DNA from: Glycomyces harbinensis
Lineage (GTDB): Bacteria > Actinomycetota > Actinomycetes > Mycobacteriales > Micromonosporaceae
Direction: 5' to 3'
Length of the DNA: 64,000 nucleotides
Assembly (NCBI RefSeq): GCF_900101745.1
Contig: NZ_FNAD01000006.1
Span: 124,001 to 188,000 of the forward strand
The position numbers and the translations under genes are program-made. Positions 20,699 through 30,190 of the stretch are shown piece by piece; positions within the stretch are counted from its first letter, which is position 1, and the number at the start of each line of letters is the position of its first letter. Under the pieces are notes generated by a model that saw only the letters and a list, made by a program, of their open reading frames with translations, did not search any database and was not told where the DNA came from.

Positions 20699-21751
20699 TC
20701 ACCCTTCGGCCGGCGGGCCGCTCGTCCCGCGCACGACCAGGCGCGACTCCAGCTTCAGGCTCGCGCCCGCCTGGCGGGCCCCGCGCAGCTGTTCGTCGGC
20801 CGCCTGGACGGCCAGCCTCGCGAGCCGCGGCACGTCCTGGCGCACCGTCGTCAGGTCGATGTGGCTGAGGCCGGCGATGTGGCTGTCGTCGTACCCGACG
20901 ATCGAGACCTGCTCCGGAATGTTGACGCCCGCCCTGGTGAACACGTCCAGGAGCCCGAGCGCGCACTGGTCGTTCGCCGCGAACACCGCCGTCGGCAGCG
21001 GCCGCTCCTCCTCCAGGAGCAGGCGCGCCGCATCGGAGCCGCCCTCCTGGGAATGGCTCCCGGGGATGACCCTGATCCGCTCGCCGAGGCCGTGGGAGCG
21101 CATCGCGTCCCGGTAGGCCCGCCGCCGCTCCGGACCGCCAGGCTGGCTACCGGCGTCCACGTGCACGATGTTCCGATGCCCCAGCCCCACCAGGTAGTCG
21201 ACCACTTCACGGGCGCCGGGCCGGTCGTAGGAGGTGACCACGTCGACCCCCGCGTCCTTGATGTGGCGTCCGATCACGACCGTCGGCAGCCGCGAACTGA
21301 GCGTCTTCACGTCGCCGTCGGGGATGTTCGGACCGCACAGCAGCAGCGCCTCGCTGCGGTGCCCGATGAGCGCCTCGATCGCCTTGTGCTCGTCCCTGGT
21401 CGGCACGGCGGCGCTCAGCACCAGGTCGTAGCCCAGCTCCTCGGCGGCCGGATAGATCGCCTCGACCAGGTCCACGTGGTAGGGGTTGCGCGCGGTGAAA
21501 AGCACGCCGAGCACCCGGCTGCGCCCGCGCGCGAGCAGCCGGGCGGCCATGTCGGGCTTGTAGCCGAGGCGGGCCGCCGCCTCGAAGACCCGCTCGCGGG
21601 TCTCGGGGCTTGCGCCGGGCTGGCCGCGGAAGACCAGGGAGACCAAGGCGCGGGAGACGCCGACCTCGGCGGCCACGTCCGCCATGGTCGGCTTGCGAGA
21701 CCGCGGTGCCGGGGTGCGGTCTGCGGATCTCCGAGCGTGCTGGGGGGTCAT
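20699..21751 (-). CDS. LacI-family transcriptional regulator, probable cellulose-regulon repressor
   Basis: 350 aa. An N-terminal LacI helix-turn-helix and hinge helix (about 21-72) is seen in TMADVAAEVGVSRALVSLVF and LGYKPDMAARLLARGRS. A periplasmic-binding-protein-like effector domain follows, with GVLFTARNPYHVDLVEAIYP and TAVFAANDQCALGLL. Effectors of this class are oligosaccharides such as cellobiose. It is upstream of GH9 on the same strand with 163 bp between; the operator lies in that gap. The regulon assignment is by position and operator type, not by proven homology to CebR. Confidence 0.88.
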   Translation of the reverse strand: MTPQHARRSADRTPAPRSRKPTMADVAAEVGVSRALVSLVFRGQPGASPETRERVFEAAARLGYKPDMAARLLARGRSRVLGVLFTARNPYHVDLVEAIYPAAEELGYDLVLSAAVPTRDEHKAIEALIGHRSEALLLCGPNIPDGDVKTLSSRLPTVVIGRHIKDAGVDVVTSYDRPGAREVVDYLVGLGHRNIVHVDAGSQPGGPERRRAYRDAMRSHGLGERIRVIPGSHSQEGGSDAARLLLEEERPLPTAVFAANDQCALGLLDVFTRAGVNIPEQVSIVGYDDSHIAGLSHIDLTTVRQDVPRLARLAVQAADEQLRGARQAGASLKLESRLVVRGTSGPPAEG

Positions 21752-22031
21752 CGCACCGTCGTCCTTCCGTCTGCAACTTTATTGAAATCTTCATTATCTC
21801 GTCGTTGACCTGCGAACATGATCGCTCGAGTCTACCGGTCGCCGTCTCGCGGACCGGAACCGCGAAACCTTCTCGAACGTGTGAAACATCGCGAGCGCCG
21901 CCCTCCGGAACCCTCCTGGCACACCCGCGACGCGGTCGCCCGCGCGCCAACGCCGCCCCGCCGCCCAGCCGGTGGGACGCCACTTCCACCAGGTGCCGAA
22001 TCACACCCGCCCCAGTGGCAGACTTGACGGC
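21752..22031. other. Divergent intergenic region lacI/aroC
   Basis: 280 bp with no gene. ATTGAAATCTTCATTAT at 21781-21797, just ahead of lacI, resembles one half of the palindrome in the GH9 promoter and could be an autoregulatory site. On the aroC side, CAGACT (22019-22024) ends 7 nt before the GTG start. Confidence 0.5.
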
Positions 22032-23210
22032 GTGTTGCGATGGATGACAGCTGGAGAATCACACGGACCCGAACTCGTGGTCACGCTCGACGGCCTGCCC
22101 GCCGGGATCGAGCTGACCACCGGCGATGTGGCGGCCGAACTCGCCCGCCGGCGGCTCGGTTACGGCCGCGGCGCCCGCATGAAGTTCGAGGCCGACGCCG
22201 TCAGCTTCATCGGCGGCCTGCGCCACGGCCGCACCCTCGGCTCTCCCGTCGCCATCCGCGTCGGCAACTCCGAGTGGCCCAAGTGGGAGACCGTCATGGC
22301 CGCCGACCCGGTCGACCCCGCCGAACTCGCCGGGATCGCCCGCAACGCCCCCCTGACGCGGCCCCGCCCCGGCCACGCCGACCTCGCCGGGATGCAGAAG
22401 TACGACCACGAGGACGCCCGCCCGATCCTCGAGCGCGCCTCCGCCCGCGAGACCGCCGCGCGCGTCGCCGGCGGGACCGTCGCCAAGGCCTTCCTCAAGC
22501 AGGCCTTCGGCATCGAGATCGTCTCCCACGTCAAGGCCCTCGGCCCCGTCCGCGCCAAGGAGGGCCTCGTCCCCACCCCCGCCGACTTCGCGGCGGTCGA
22601 CGCCGACCCGCTGCGCTGCATGGACCCCGACGCCTCCGCCCGCATGGTCGCCGAGGTCGACGCCGCGAAGAAGGACGCCGACACCCTCGGCGGCGTCGTC
22701 GAAGTCCTCGCCTACCACCTCCCGCCCGGGCTCGGCTCGCACGTCCAGTGGGACCGCAAGCTCGACGCCCGCCTCGCCACCGCCCTCATGTCGATCCAGT
22801 CGGTCAAGGCCGTCGAGATCGGCGACGGCCTCATGCAGGCCTCGGTGCGCGGCTCCTCCGCGCACGACGAGATCGTGCCCGGCCCCGACGGCGTCCAGCG
22901 CCTCACCGACCGCGCCGGCGGCCTCGAAGGCGGCATCACCACCGGCCAGCCGCTGCGCGTCTCGGCCATGCTCAAGCCCATCTCGTCGCTGACGCGCCCC
23001 CTGCGCACCATCGACACCGTCACCGGCGAGGCCACCGAGGCGATCAACCAGCGCTCGGACGTGTGCGCGGTCCCGGCCGGGGCCGTCGTCGCCGAGCACA
23101 TGGTCGCCTACGTGCTCGCCGAAGCGGCCCTGGAGAAGTTCGGCGGCGACTCCGTCCCCGAATCCCGCCGCAACTTCGCGAACTACCTCGAGAACCTGCG
23201 GGTGCGCTAG
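22032..23210 (+). CDS. aroC: Chorismate synthase
   Basis: 392 aa. It converts EPSP to chorismate with reduced FMN, the last step of the shikimate pathway. Signatures are [13 protein letters not shown] at the start, [48 protein letters not shown] (in parts) and [12 protein letters not shown] 22032 gives [10 protein letters not shown], the usual start. No ribosome site; CAGACT 7 nt upstream suggests a leaderless mRNA. The TAG stop abuts the ATG of the next gene. Confidence 0.97.
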   Translation: MLRWMTAGESHGPELVVTLDGLPAGIELTTGDVAAELARRRLGYGRGARMKFEADAVSFIGGLRHGRTLGSPVAIRVGNSEWPKWETVMAADPVDPAELAGIARNAPLTRPRPGHADLAGMQKYDHEDARPILERASARETAARVAGGTVAKAFLKQAFGIEIVSHVKALGPVRAKEGLVPTPADFAAVDADPLRCMDPDASARMVAEVDAAKKDADTLGGVVEVLAYHLPPGLGSHVQWDRKLDARLATALMSIQSVKAVEIGDGLMQASVRGSSAHDEIVPGPDGVQRLTDRAGGLEGGITTGQPLRVSAMLKPISSLTRPLRTIDTVTGEATEAINQRSDVCAVPAGAVVAEHMVAYVLAEAALEKFGGDSVPESRRNFANYLENLRVR

Positions 23211-24767
23211 ATGACTCTCGTGGTGATCGTCGGGCCCCCCGGCTCGGGCAAGACCACCATCGGCCGGGCCCTGGCCGAGTCCCTCGGCGCGCCCTTCCGC
23301 GACGCCGACGCCGACATCGCCGACGCCGCGGGCAAGCCGATCCCCGACATCTTCATCGACCACGGCGAAGACCACTTCCGGGCCCTCGAACGCGAAGCGG
23401 TCCGCCGCGCCGTGGCCGAGCACGACGGCGTCCTCGCCCTGGGCGGCGGCGCCGTCCTCGCCGAGGCCACCCGCAAGCTCCTCGCCGACGTCACCGTCGT
23501 GCACCTGCGCGTCGGCCTCGCCGAGGCGGTCAAGCGGACCGAACTCGACCGCGGCCGCCCGCTCCTCCAGGTCAACCCGCGCGCCACCCTGCGCCGGCTC
23601 ATGGACGAGCGCATGCCGCTCTACCGCGAGGTCGCCGACATCGAGATCGACACCACCGGAAGGGACGTGGCCGACGTGACCGAGGAGATCCGCGTGCGGC
23701 TGGCCGTGCGCATCGTGACGGTGAACGACGCCGACACGCCCTATCAGGTCCTCATCGGACACGGCACGACCGACCGCCTGCCCGAGTTCCTCGGCCAGGC
23801 CTCCCGCGTCGCGGTCCTGCACACCGCCAGCACCGTCCAGCTCGCCGAACGCGTCGGCGCCCTCGTCCCCGACGGGGTCGAGGCCACCCTCATGGAACTG
23901 CCCGACGCCGAGGACGGCAAGACCGTCGCCGTCGCCGAGCAGGTCTGGGAGGCGCTCGGCGCAGAGGGCTTCACCCGCACCGACCTCGTCGTCGGCGTCG
24001 GCGGGGGAGCGGTCACCGACCTCGCCGGATTCGTCGCGGCCTGCTGGCTGCGCGGCGTCGCCGTCGTCCACGTCCCGACCTCGCTGCTCGGCGCGGTCGA
24101 CGCGGCCGTCGGCGGCAAGACCGGCGTGAACACCGCCGCGGGCAAGAACCTCGTCGGCGCCTTCCACCCGCCGCGCGCGGTCCTGGTCGACCTCGACAAC
24201 TTCGCGACCCTGCCCGTGCGCGACCTCGCCGCGGGACTCGCCGAGGTCGTCAAGGCCGGCTTCATCGCCGACCCGGTCATCCTCGACCTGGTCGAGGCCG
24301 ACCCCGAGGCCGCCCTCGACGCCGCGAACCCCGTGGTCGGCGAACTGGTCGAGCGCGCCATCGCCGTCAAGGCCGCCGTGGTCGCCTCCGACCTCAAGGA
24401 AGGCGGCCTGCGCGCGATCCTCAACTACGGGCACACCTTCGCGCACGCGGTCGAGAAGCTCGAGCACTACCGCTGGCGCCACGGCGACGCGGTCGCCGTG
24501 GGCATGGTCTACGCCGCCCACCTGAGCGCCCTCACCGGCCGGGTCGACCTCGTGGAGCGCACGAAGGCCGTGCTCGCGTCGCTCGGACTGCCGACGACCT
24601 ACGAGGCCGGACGCTGGGACGACATCCTCAAGGTCATGCTGATCGACAAGAAGAACGTCGGCGCGACCCAGCGGTTCGTGCTCCTCGACGCGCTCGCCGA
24701 ACCCGTGGTCGTCGACGACGTCACGGCCGAGCAGCAGCGCGAGGCCTATGAGAGGCTGACGGCATGA
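23211..24767 (+). CDS. aroKB: Fused shikimate kinase / 3-dehydroquinate synthase
   Basis: 518 aa, two enzymes in one frame. Residues 1-165 are shikimate kinase: P-loop GPPGSGKTT (8-16), the D(A)DADI substrate aspartate, LALGGGAVL and the RGRPLL lid. Residues about 170-518 are dehydroquinate synthase: [19 protein letters not shown], the NAD loop [17 protein letters not shown] and metal-binding [11 protein letters not shown]...HGDAVAVGM. There is no stop or frameshift between them; the linker is short ([18 protein letters not shown]). Most actinomycetes have separate aroK and aroB genes in this order, so loss of the stop between them is the simplest origin. It overlaps aroQ by 4 bp. Confidence 0.95.
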   Translation: MTLVVIVGPPGSGKTTIGRALAESLGAPFRDADADIADAAGKPIPDIFIDHGEDHFRALEREAVRRAVAEHDGVLALGGGAVLAEATRKLLADVTVVHLRVGLAEAVKRTELDRGRPLLQVNPRATLRRLMDERMPLYREVADIEIDTTGRDVADVTEEIRVRLAVRIVTVNDADTPYQVLIGHGTTDRLPEFLGQASRVAVLHTASTVQLAERVGALVPDGVEATLMELPDAEDGKTVAVAEQVWEALGAEGFTRTDLVVGVGGGAVTDLAGFVAACWLRGVAVVHVPTSLLGAVDAAVGGKTGVNTAAGKNLVGAFHPPRAVLVDLDNFATLPVRDLAAGLAEVVKAGFIADPVILDLVEADPEAALDAANPVVGELVERAIAVKAAVVASDLKEGGLRAILNYGHTFAHAVEKLEHYRWRHGDAVAVGMVYAAHLSALTGRVDLVERTKAVLASLGLPTTYEAGRWDDILKVMLIDKKNVGATQRFVLLDALAEPVVVDDVTAEQQREAYERLTA

Positions 24768-25198
24768 AGACACTGGTGTTGAACGGCCCCAACCTGAACC
24801 GGCTCGGGAAGCGCGAACCGGCGATCTACGGCTCACAGACCCTCGCCGACCTCGCCGACCTGTGCGCCAAGGCCGGCGAGGAACTGGGCCTCGAAGTGGA
24901 CTTCCGCCAGACCAACCACGAGGGCGAACTCCTCGGATGGCTCCACGAGGCCGCCGACGGCGAATACCCCGTGGTCCTCAACGCCGCCGCCTGGACCCAC
25001 TACTCCGTCGCGGTAGGCGACGCGTGCGCCCAGCTCACGGCCCCGCTCATCGAGGTCCACCTCTCCAACGTGCACCAGCGCGAGGAGTTCCGGCACCGCT
25101 CGTTCGTCTCGGCCCACGCCGCGGGCGTCATCGTCGGCCTCGGCTTCGACGGCTACACCGCCGCGCTCCGCCACATCGCCGCGCTCCGGGCCGCCTGA
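24764..25198 (+). CDS. aroQ: Type II 3-dehydroquinate dehydratase
   Basis: 144 aa dodecameric type II enzyme. [17 protein letters not shown] holds the catalytic tyrosine. [32 protein letters not shown] and [15 protein letters not shown] complete the active site. It dehydrates dehydroquinate to dehydroshikimate. Its ATG overlaps the aroKB stop (ATGA), so the four shikimate activities are translationally coupled. Confidence 0.97.
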   Translation: MKTLVLNGPNLNRLGKREPAIYGSQTLADLADLCAKAGEELGLEVDFRQTNHEGELLGWLHEAADGEYPVVLNAAAWTHYSVAVGDACAQLTAPLIEVHLSNVHQREEFRHRSFVSAHAAGVIVGLGFDGYTAALRHIAALRAA

Positions 25199-25327
25199 GC
25201 GACCCGCCGCGGCGGGAGCGCTGCGCCGCTGTTCACAGCCGGTGCGGGCGGGACGGGCGGGTGCCCGCCCGCCCGCTACCATTGACGGTCGGCAACTCAG
25301 AACCTCTATCGAAAGAGACGAACGCCC

Positions 25328-25885
25328 GTGGCATCCACGAACGACCTCAAGAACGGCCTGGTGCTCAACCTCGAGGGCCAGCTCTGGCAGGTGCAGGAGT
25401 TCCAGCACGTCAAGCCCGGTAAGGGCCCGGCGTTCGTGCGCACCACGCTCAAGCAGATCCCGTCGGGCAAGATCGTCGACAAGACCTTCAACGCCGGCAC
25501 CAAGGTCGAGACCGCGAACGTCGACCGCCGCACGATGAGCTACCTCTACAAGGAGGGCGAGGACTTCGTCTTCATGGACATGGAGTCCTACGACCAGTTC
25601 CCGCTCGGCCCGAACCTGGTCGGCGACGCCGCCAAGTTCATGCTGGAGAACTCCGAGGTCACCATCGCCTGGCACGACGGCAAGGCGCTCTACGTCGAGC
25701 TGCCGGCCTCGGTCGAGCTCGTCATCACCTACACCGAGCCCGGCCTCCAGGGCGACCGCTCCTCCGGCGGCACCAAGCCCGCCACCGTCGAGACCGGCGC
25801 CCAGGTGCTGGTGCCGCTGTTCATCGACAACGGCGAGAAGATCAAGGTCGACACCCGCGACGGCAAATACCTCTCCCGGGCATAG
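25328..25885 (+). CDS. efp: Translation elongation factor P
   Basis: 185 aa. It relieves ribosome stalling at polyproline. KOW-like N-terminal domain with loop [10 protein letters not shown], whose conserved lysine tip is the usual actinobacterial version. Two OB domains follow, ending [20 protein letters not shown] 25328. A promoter-like TACCAT near 25277 lies upstream, leaving a leader of about 40 nt. nusB follows after 2 bp. Confidence 0.97.
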   Translation: MASTNDLKNGLVLNLEGQLWQVQEFQHVKPGKGPAFVRTTLKQIPSGKIVDKTFNAGTKVETANVDRRTMSYLYKEGEDFVFMDMESYDQFPLGPNLVGDAAKFMLENSEVTIAWHDGKALYVELPASVELVITYTEPGLQGDRSSGGTKPATVETGAQVLVPLFIDNGEKIKVDTRDGKYLSRA

Positions 25886-25887
25886 GC

Positions 25888-26409
25888 GTGGGGAACCAGC
25901 AGAACGGACCTGATCGGCTCTCCGCCCGAACGAAATGGCGGATGCGCGCCGTCGAGATCCTGTACGAAGCCGAGAGCCGCGACACGGAGCCTTCCAAGGT
26001 CCTCGCCGAGCGCGCCTCCCGGGCCTTCGCCGATCCCGAGGCCCCGCGTCTGCCCGCCTACGCCGAGGAGCTGGTGCGCGGCGTCGCCCAGCACCTCGGT
26101 GAACTCGACGCGATCATCGGCGCCTCCGCCAAGGGCTGGGCGGTCGAGCGGATCGCCGCGGTCGACCGCAACGTCATGCGCGTGGCCCTCTACGAGATCC
26201 GCCACGTCCCCGACGTCGACACGCCCGTGGCCATCAAGGAGGCCATGCGCGTGGCCCTCCAGATCGGCTCCTCCGACGACACCTCGTTCGTCAACGCGGT
26301 CCTCGACAAGGCCGCGAGGGCCGACAAGCCCCAGGAGCGGGCCGAGGACAAGCCCCGGGAAAGCATCGAGGACAAGCCTCGGGAAGAGGCCGACGACACG
26401 GCTGAATAG
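25888..26409 (+). CDS. nusB: Transcription antitermination factor NusB
   Basis: 173 aa. An all-helical RNA-binding protein which, with NusE, binds boxA of rRNA leaders. Motifs are RTKWRMRAVEILYEAESR, AVDRNVMRVALYEIRH and PVAIKEAMRVALQIGSSDDTSFVNAVLD (in parts). The last 30 residues are an added acidic/basic tail of three 8-residue repeats starting DKP(Q/R)E. GTG 25888, cotranscribed with efp. Confidence 0.95.
   Translation: MGNQQNGPDRLSARTKWRMRAVEILYEAESRDTEPSKVLAERASRAFADPEAPRLPAYAEELVRGVAQHLGELDAIIGASAKGWAVERIAAVDRNVMRVALYEIRHVPDVDTPVAIKEAMRVALQIGSSDDTSFVNAVLDKAARADKPQERAEDKPRESIEDKPREEADDTAE
26323..26394 (+). repeat. Three 24-bp tandem repeats in the 3' end of nusB
   Basis: Units at 26323, 26347 and 26371 each begin GACAAGCC(C/T)C and encode DKPQERAE, DKPRESIE and DKPREEAD. 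Codon drift between units shows it is not recent. Confidence 0.85.
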
Positions 26410-26417
26410 CCTGTCGT

Positions 26418-26607
26418 GCAAGCGAAAAGCGGCCGGACCCCGCTGCGGGTGCGCAGCGTCGGGCCCGGCCGTTCGCTTGCGCCGGAGGCAGAACGAGAAA
26501 GCGGCCGAGCCCCGTCCCGAACCGGCGCTGTCGGGGTCCGGTCGCTTCGTCGTGCCGGAGGCGAGACGAAAGCGGCCGAGCCCCCCGATCCGGGGCCCGG
26601 CCGCTTT
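26418..26607. terminator. Three tandem, related terminator hairpins between nusB and bldD
   Basis: Three copies of a unit starting AAAGCGGCCG(A/G) (26427, 26498, 26569) each fold back: 26418-26480 (long stem with a 4-nt bulge), 26498-26555 (weaker stem) and 26569-26607 (16-bp stem with one mismatch, ending CGCTTTCGT). Copies 1 and 2 are each followed by GCCGGAGGC, showing tandem duplication of a whole unit. They lie between converging genes and can stop transcription both ways. Confidence 0.85.
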
Positions 26608-26626
26608 CGTCGTCCTGCGCGGAGTC

Positions 26627-27127
26627 CTACTCGCCGTCCGAGGCGAAGAACGCCTGGAGGTCGTGCACGAGGACGCCGAAGTCCTCGAGCTTCTCGATCA
26701 GGCCCGAAGGCGTGGTCGAGTAGACGACCGCGAGGGTGTAGAGGTCGTCGGCGCGGATCGAGAGGATCCGTCCGTTGTAGTCGCCGCGCCGCTGCTGGAT
26801 CGAGCGGGCGAGCTTGGCCACGTGCTCCAGCTCGGGGTCGGGGTGGTCGTAGAGCGCCTCGAGGTTGAGGACGATCTTCTCCGCCTGCTCGACCGGGAGC
26901 GGCACGCCCTCGGGAAGCAGCTCGGAGACGGGGATCCGGTAGAAGTCGGCCAACTCGGCGAGGCGGCTGACCGTGATCGAACGGTCCCCTCGCTCGTATG
27001 AGCCGATGACGACGGCCTTCCACTTGCCGCCGGACTTGTCCTCGACGCCTTGCAGCGACAGCCCCTGCTGCATGCGGATGTCACGCAGCCGGTTGCCGAG
27101 CGCCTTGGCGTAGTCAGATGTCGCCAT
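26627..27127 (-). CDS. bldD: Developmental master regulator BldD
   Basis: 166 aa. The N-terminal XRE-type helix-turn-helix (about 8-72) contains GLSLQGVEDKSGGKWKAVVI and SYERGDRSITVSRL. The C-terminal domain has the c-di-GMP signature RGD-x8-RxxD at R114, D116, R125 and D128, the same positions as in Streptomyces BldD. With c-di-GMP bound it dimerises and represses sporulation genes, so the organism likely has a developmental cycle. Gene order nusB-bldD-pyrR is the standard actinomycete context. Confidence 0.97.
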   Translation of the reverse strand: MATSDYAKALGNRLRDIRMQQGLSLQGVEDKSGGKWKAVVIGSYERGDRSITVSRLAELADFYRIPVSELLPEGVPLPVEQAEKIVLNLEALYDHPDPELEHVAKLARSIQQRRGDYNGRILSIRADDLYTLAVVYSTTPSGLIEKLEDFGVLVHDLQAFFASDGE

Positions 27128-27311
27128 GCTGGGATCAACTCCAATTTTCGGTACGAGAGGAACCCTATTGTTGACTACGGTCGGTGACCATCGGCCGTTG
27201 GGGTGCCCCCAAACAGTGTTCTTCGTCGCGTGAGCCCTTCATAGCCGCCAGGCAAACCCGATGAAATCCGTCATACAAGCCGGTTTTGACGCTTCGCTTT
27301 TGGGAACGGCC

Positions 27312-27340
27312 TTTACGCTCCGTCACCGACGAAGTAAGAT
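27312..27340 (+). promoter_or_regulatory. Promoter of the pyr operon
   Basis: TTTACG (27312-27317) and TAAGAT (27335-27340) with exactly 17 bp between. The transcript would begin near 27347 and have a leader of about 53 nt before pyrR. The rest of the 272-bp bldD/pyrR gap shows no gene. Confidence 0.7.
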
Positions 27341-27371
27341 GGCCCGCGACGAAACCGTTCTTTAACAGACC

Positions 27372-27383
27372 GTCCAGTGAGGC
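27372..27383 (+). promoter_or_regulatory. Candidate PyrR-binding loop overlapping the pyrR ribosome site region
   Basis: GTCCAGTGAGGC closely resembles the conserved PyrR RNA-binding loop (UCCAGAGAGGC). It lies just ahead of the AAGGAGG ribosome site (27388-27394). In mycobacteria a similar element lets PyrR, with UMP, block translation of the pyr mRNA. Confidence 0.7.
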
Positions 27384-27399
27384 GGAGAAGGAGGTTCAC

Positions 27400-27978
27400 G
27401 TGGTTTCCCCTGCCCTCAGGCAGACCGAGGAAGACCCGTCGGGCAAGCACATCCTCGCCGGCGACGACATCGGCCGCATCCTCGACCGCATCGCCCACCA
27501 GATCCTCGAGAAGACCAAGGGCGCCCCCGACACCATGCTCCTGGGCATCCCCACCCGCGGCGTCGCCCTCGCCGGACGCCTCGCCGACCGCATCCGGCGC
27601 TTCGCCGACATCGACGTCCCCGCCGGCACGCTCGACATCACCCTCTACCGGGACGACCTGCGCCGCAACGCGCTCCGGGCGCTCGGGCCGACCGAGCTGC
27701 CGCCCGGCGGCGTCGACGACCAGCGCGTCATCCTCGTCGACGACGTGCTCTACTCCGGACGGACCGTCCGGGCCGCGCTCAACGCGCTCTACGACCTCGG
27801 CCGCCCCGCCAGCGTCCAGCTCGCGATTCTGGTCGACCGCGGCCACCGCGAGCTGCCCATCCGCGCCGACTACGTCGGCAAGAACATCCCCACCGCCCGC
27901 GACGAGAACGTGGCCGTGCGCCTGACCGAGTACGACGGTCTCGACGCGGTGGTGCTGACCGGAGGCCGGGAGCGATGA
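27400..27978 (+). CDS. pyrR: Bifunctional pyr operon regulator / uracil phosphoribosyltransferase PyrR
   Basis: 192 aa. Type I phosphoribosyltransferase fold with the PRPP site [20 protein letters not shown] and the flexible loop [11 protein letters not shown]. It senses uridine nucleotides and binds pyr mRNA. GTG 27400 is chosen for the AAGGAGG site 5 nt upstream. It overlaps pyrB by 4 bp (ATGA). Confidence 0.96.
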   Translation: MVSPALRQTEEDPSGKHILAGDDIGRILDRIAHQILEKTKGAPDTMLLGIPTRGVALAGRLADRIRRFADIDVPAGTLDITLYRDDLRRNALRALGPTELPPGGVDDQRVILVDDVLYSGRTVRAALNALYDLGRPASVQLAILVDRGHRELPIRADYVGKNIPTARDENVAVRLTEYDGLDAVVLTGGRER

Positions 27979-28895
27979 AGCACCTGCTCACCACCAAGGA
28001 ACTGACCCGCGACGAGGCCGAGCTGATCCTCGACGTCACCGAGCAGATGGCCGAGGCCGTCACCGGGCGCGAGGTCCCCAAGCTGCCGGCGCTGCGCGGG
28101 CGCACCGTCGTCAACCTGTTCTACGAGGACTCCACGCGCACCCGCACCTCCTTCGAGACCGCGGCCAAGCGCCTGAGCGCCGACGTCGTGAACTTCGCGG
28201 CCAAGACCTCCAGCGTCAACAAGGGCGAGAGCCTGCGCGACACCGCGCTGACGTTGCAGGCCATGGGCGCCGACGCCGTCGTGATCCGCCACCCCGCCGC
28301 GGGCGCCCCGCAGCGGCTCACCGAATGGCTCGACGGCGCGGTCCTCAACGCCGGGGACGGCACCCACGCCCACCCGACGCAGGCCCTGCTCGACGCCTTC
28401 ACCATGAAGCGGCGCCTCGGCGGCATCGAGGGCCGCACCGTGGCGATCGTCGGCGACATCCTCCACTCGCGAGTCGCCCGCTCGAACGTGTGGCTGCTGT
28501 CCAAACTGGGCGCCCAGGTGCGCCTGGTCGGCCCGCCCACCCTGCTGCCCAAGGACATCGAGGGGTGGCCGGTCGAGATCGGCTACGACCTCGACGCGAG
28601 CCTCAAGGGCGTCGACGCGGTCATGATGCTGCGCGTCCAGCGCGAGCGCCAGAACGCCTCGTTCTTCCCGACCGCCAACGAGTACGCCCGCCTCTACGGG
28701 CTCGACGAGCGCCGCCTGGCGCTCCTGCCCGACCACGCCATCGTCATGCACCCCGGCCCGATGAACCGCGGCATGGAGATCGCCGCCACGGTCGCCGACT
28801 CGCCCCGCGCCACCATCACCGAACAGGTGACCAACGGCGTCTGGGTCCGCATGGCCGTCCTCTACCTCCTGCTCACGAACGGAGAAGCCAGGTGA
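27975..28895 (+). CDS. pyrB: Aspartate carbamoyltransferase catalytic subunit
   Basis: 306 aa. It joins carbamoyl phosphate and aspartate, the committed step of pyrimidine synthesis. [19 protein letters not shown] is the carbamoyl-phosphate loop; [16 protein letters not shown] and [12 protein letters not shown] are further active-site motifs. No pyrI regulatory subunit, as usual in actinobacteria. It overlaps pyrC by 4 bp (GTGA). Confidence 0.97.
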   Translation: MKHLLTTKELTRDEAELILDVTEQMAEAVTGREVPKLPALRGRTVVNLFYEDSTRTRTSFETAAKRLSADVVNFAAKTSSVNKGESLRDTALTLQAMGADAVVIRHPAAGAPQRLTEWLDGAVLNAGDGTHAHPTQALLDAFTMKRRLGGIEGRTVAIVGDILHSRVARSNVWLLSKLGAQVRLVGPPTLLPKDIEGWPVEIGYDLDASLKGVDAVMMLRVQRERQNASFFPTANEYARLYGLDERRLALLPDHAIVMHPGPMNRGMEIAATVADSPRATITEQVTNGVWVRMAVLYLLLTNGEAR

Positions 28896-30190
28896 CCGAC
28901 CTCCTCATCAAATCCGCCGACCTGATCGGCAAGGGCCGCACGGACGTCCTCGTCCGCGACGGCCGCATCGCGGAAGTCGGCTCGATCAGCGCCAAGGGCG
29001 CCGACACGGTGGACGCCGACGGCCTGGTGCTCCTGCCCGGCCTGGTCGACCTGCACACGCACCTGCGCGAGCCCGGCCGCGAGGACGCCGAGACCGTCCT
29101 CACCGGCACCCGCGCCGCCGCCAAGGGCGGCTACACCGCCGTGTGCGCCATGGCCAACTCCTACCCGGTGGCCGACACCGCCGGGGTCGTCGAGCAGGTC
29201 GCCGCCCTCGGACGCGCCGCCGGCTACGCCGACGTCCAGCCCATCGGCGCGGTCTCGGTCGGCCTCGAAGGCAAGCGGCTCGCCGAGATCGGCGCGATGG
29301 CCCACTCCGCGGCCGAGGTCCGCATGTTCTCCGACGACGGCCACTGCGTCGCCGACCCGGTCCTCATGCGCCGCGCCCTCGAATACGTCAAGACCTTCGG
29401 CGGGCTCATCGCCCAGCACGCCGAGGAGCCGCGCCTGACCGAAGGCGCCCAGATGAACGAGGGCGCCGTCTCGGCCGAACTCGGCCTGCCCGGCTGGCCC
29501 TCGGTCGCCGAAGAGGCCATCATCGCCCGCGACGTGCTCCTCGCCGAGTACACCGGCGCCCGCATCCACTTCTGCCACGTCTCCACCGCCCGCTCGGTCG
29601 ACATCATCCGCGAGGCCAAGGCCCGCGGCGCCAAGGTCACCGCCGAGGTCTGCCCGCACCACCTGCTGCTGACCGACGAGGCCGCCCGCTCCTACGACCC
29701 CGTGTACAAGGTGAACCCGCCGCTGCGGCGCGAAGCCGACGTCGCGGTCCTGCGCGCCGCCCTCGCCGAGGGCGTCATCGACGCCGTAGCCACCGACCAC
29801 GCCCCGCACGCCCTGCAGGACAAGCAGTGCGAGTGGGCCGCGGCCCGCCCGGGGATGCTCGGACTGGAGACCGCCCTGTCGATCAGCGTGCTCGCCCTCG
29901 GCGGCCCCGCCGGCGTCGACTGGGACCTCCTCGCCGAGCGCACCTCGCGCGCCCCGGCGCGCATTGCCGGACTCGAGGCCCACGGCCGCGACCCCCGGCC
30001 GGGCGTCGAGGCCAACTTCACCCTCGTCGACCCCGCCGCGACCTGGACCGTCGTCCCCGAAGACCTCGCGTCCCTGTCCCGCAACACCCCGTACGCCGGG
30101 ATGGAACTCCCGGTCACCGTGCAGGCGACGTTCCTGCGCGGACGCGCCACCGTGCTGAACGGCAAGATCGAAGAGGAGACGACCGAATGA
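28892..30190 (+). CDS. pyrC: Dihydroorotase (class I)
   Basis: 432 aa amidohydrolase that closes carbamoyl-aspartate to dihydroorotate. Metal ligands are in [10 protein letters not shown], and [20 protein letters not shown] and [12 protein letters not shown] complete the site. GTG 28892 is chosen for the 4-bp overlap with pyrB. It overlaps carA by 4 bp. Confidence 0.97.
   Translation: MTDLLIKSADLIGKGRTDVLVRDGRIAEVGSISAKGADTVDADGLVLLPGLVDLHTHLREPGREDAETVLTGTRAAAKGGYTAVCAMANSYPVADTAGVVEQVAALGRAAGYADVQPIGAVSVGLEGKRLAEIGAMAHSAAEVRMFSDDGHCVADPVLMRRALEYVKTFGGLIAQHAEEPRLTEGAQMNEGAVSAELGLPGWPSVAEEAIIARDVLLAEYTGARIHFCHVSTARSVDIIREAKARGAKVTAEVCPHHLLLTDEAARSYDPVYKVNPPLRREADVAVLRAALAEGVIDAVATDHAPHALQDKQCEWAAARPGMLGLETALSISVLALGGPAGVDWDLLAERTSRAPARIAGLEAHGRDPRPGVEANFTLVDPAATWTVVPEDLASLSRNTPYAGMELPVTVQATFLRGRATVLNGKIEEETTE

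Noticed and set aside
27128-27311. BldD autoregulatory box ahead of bldD
   Set aside because: GTTGAC...GGTGACC is suggestive but does not match the BldD consensus well enough to call.
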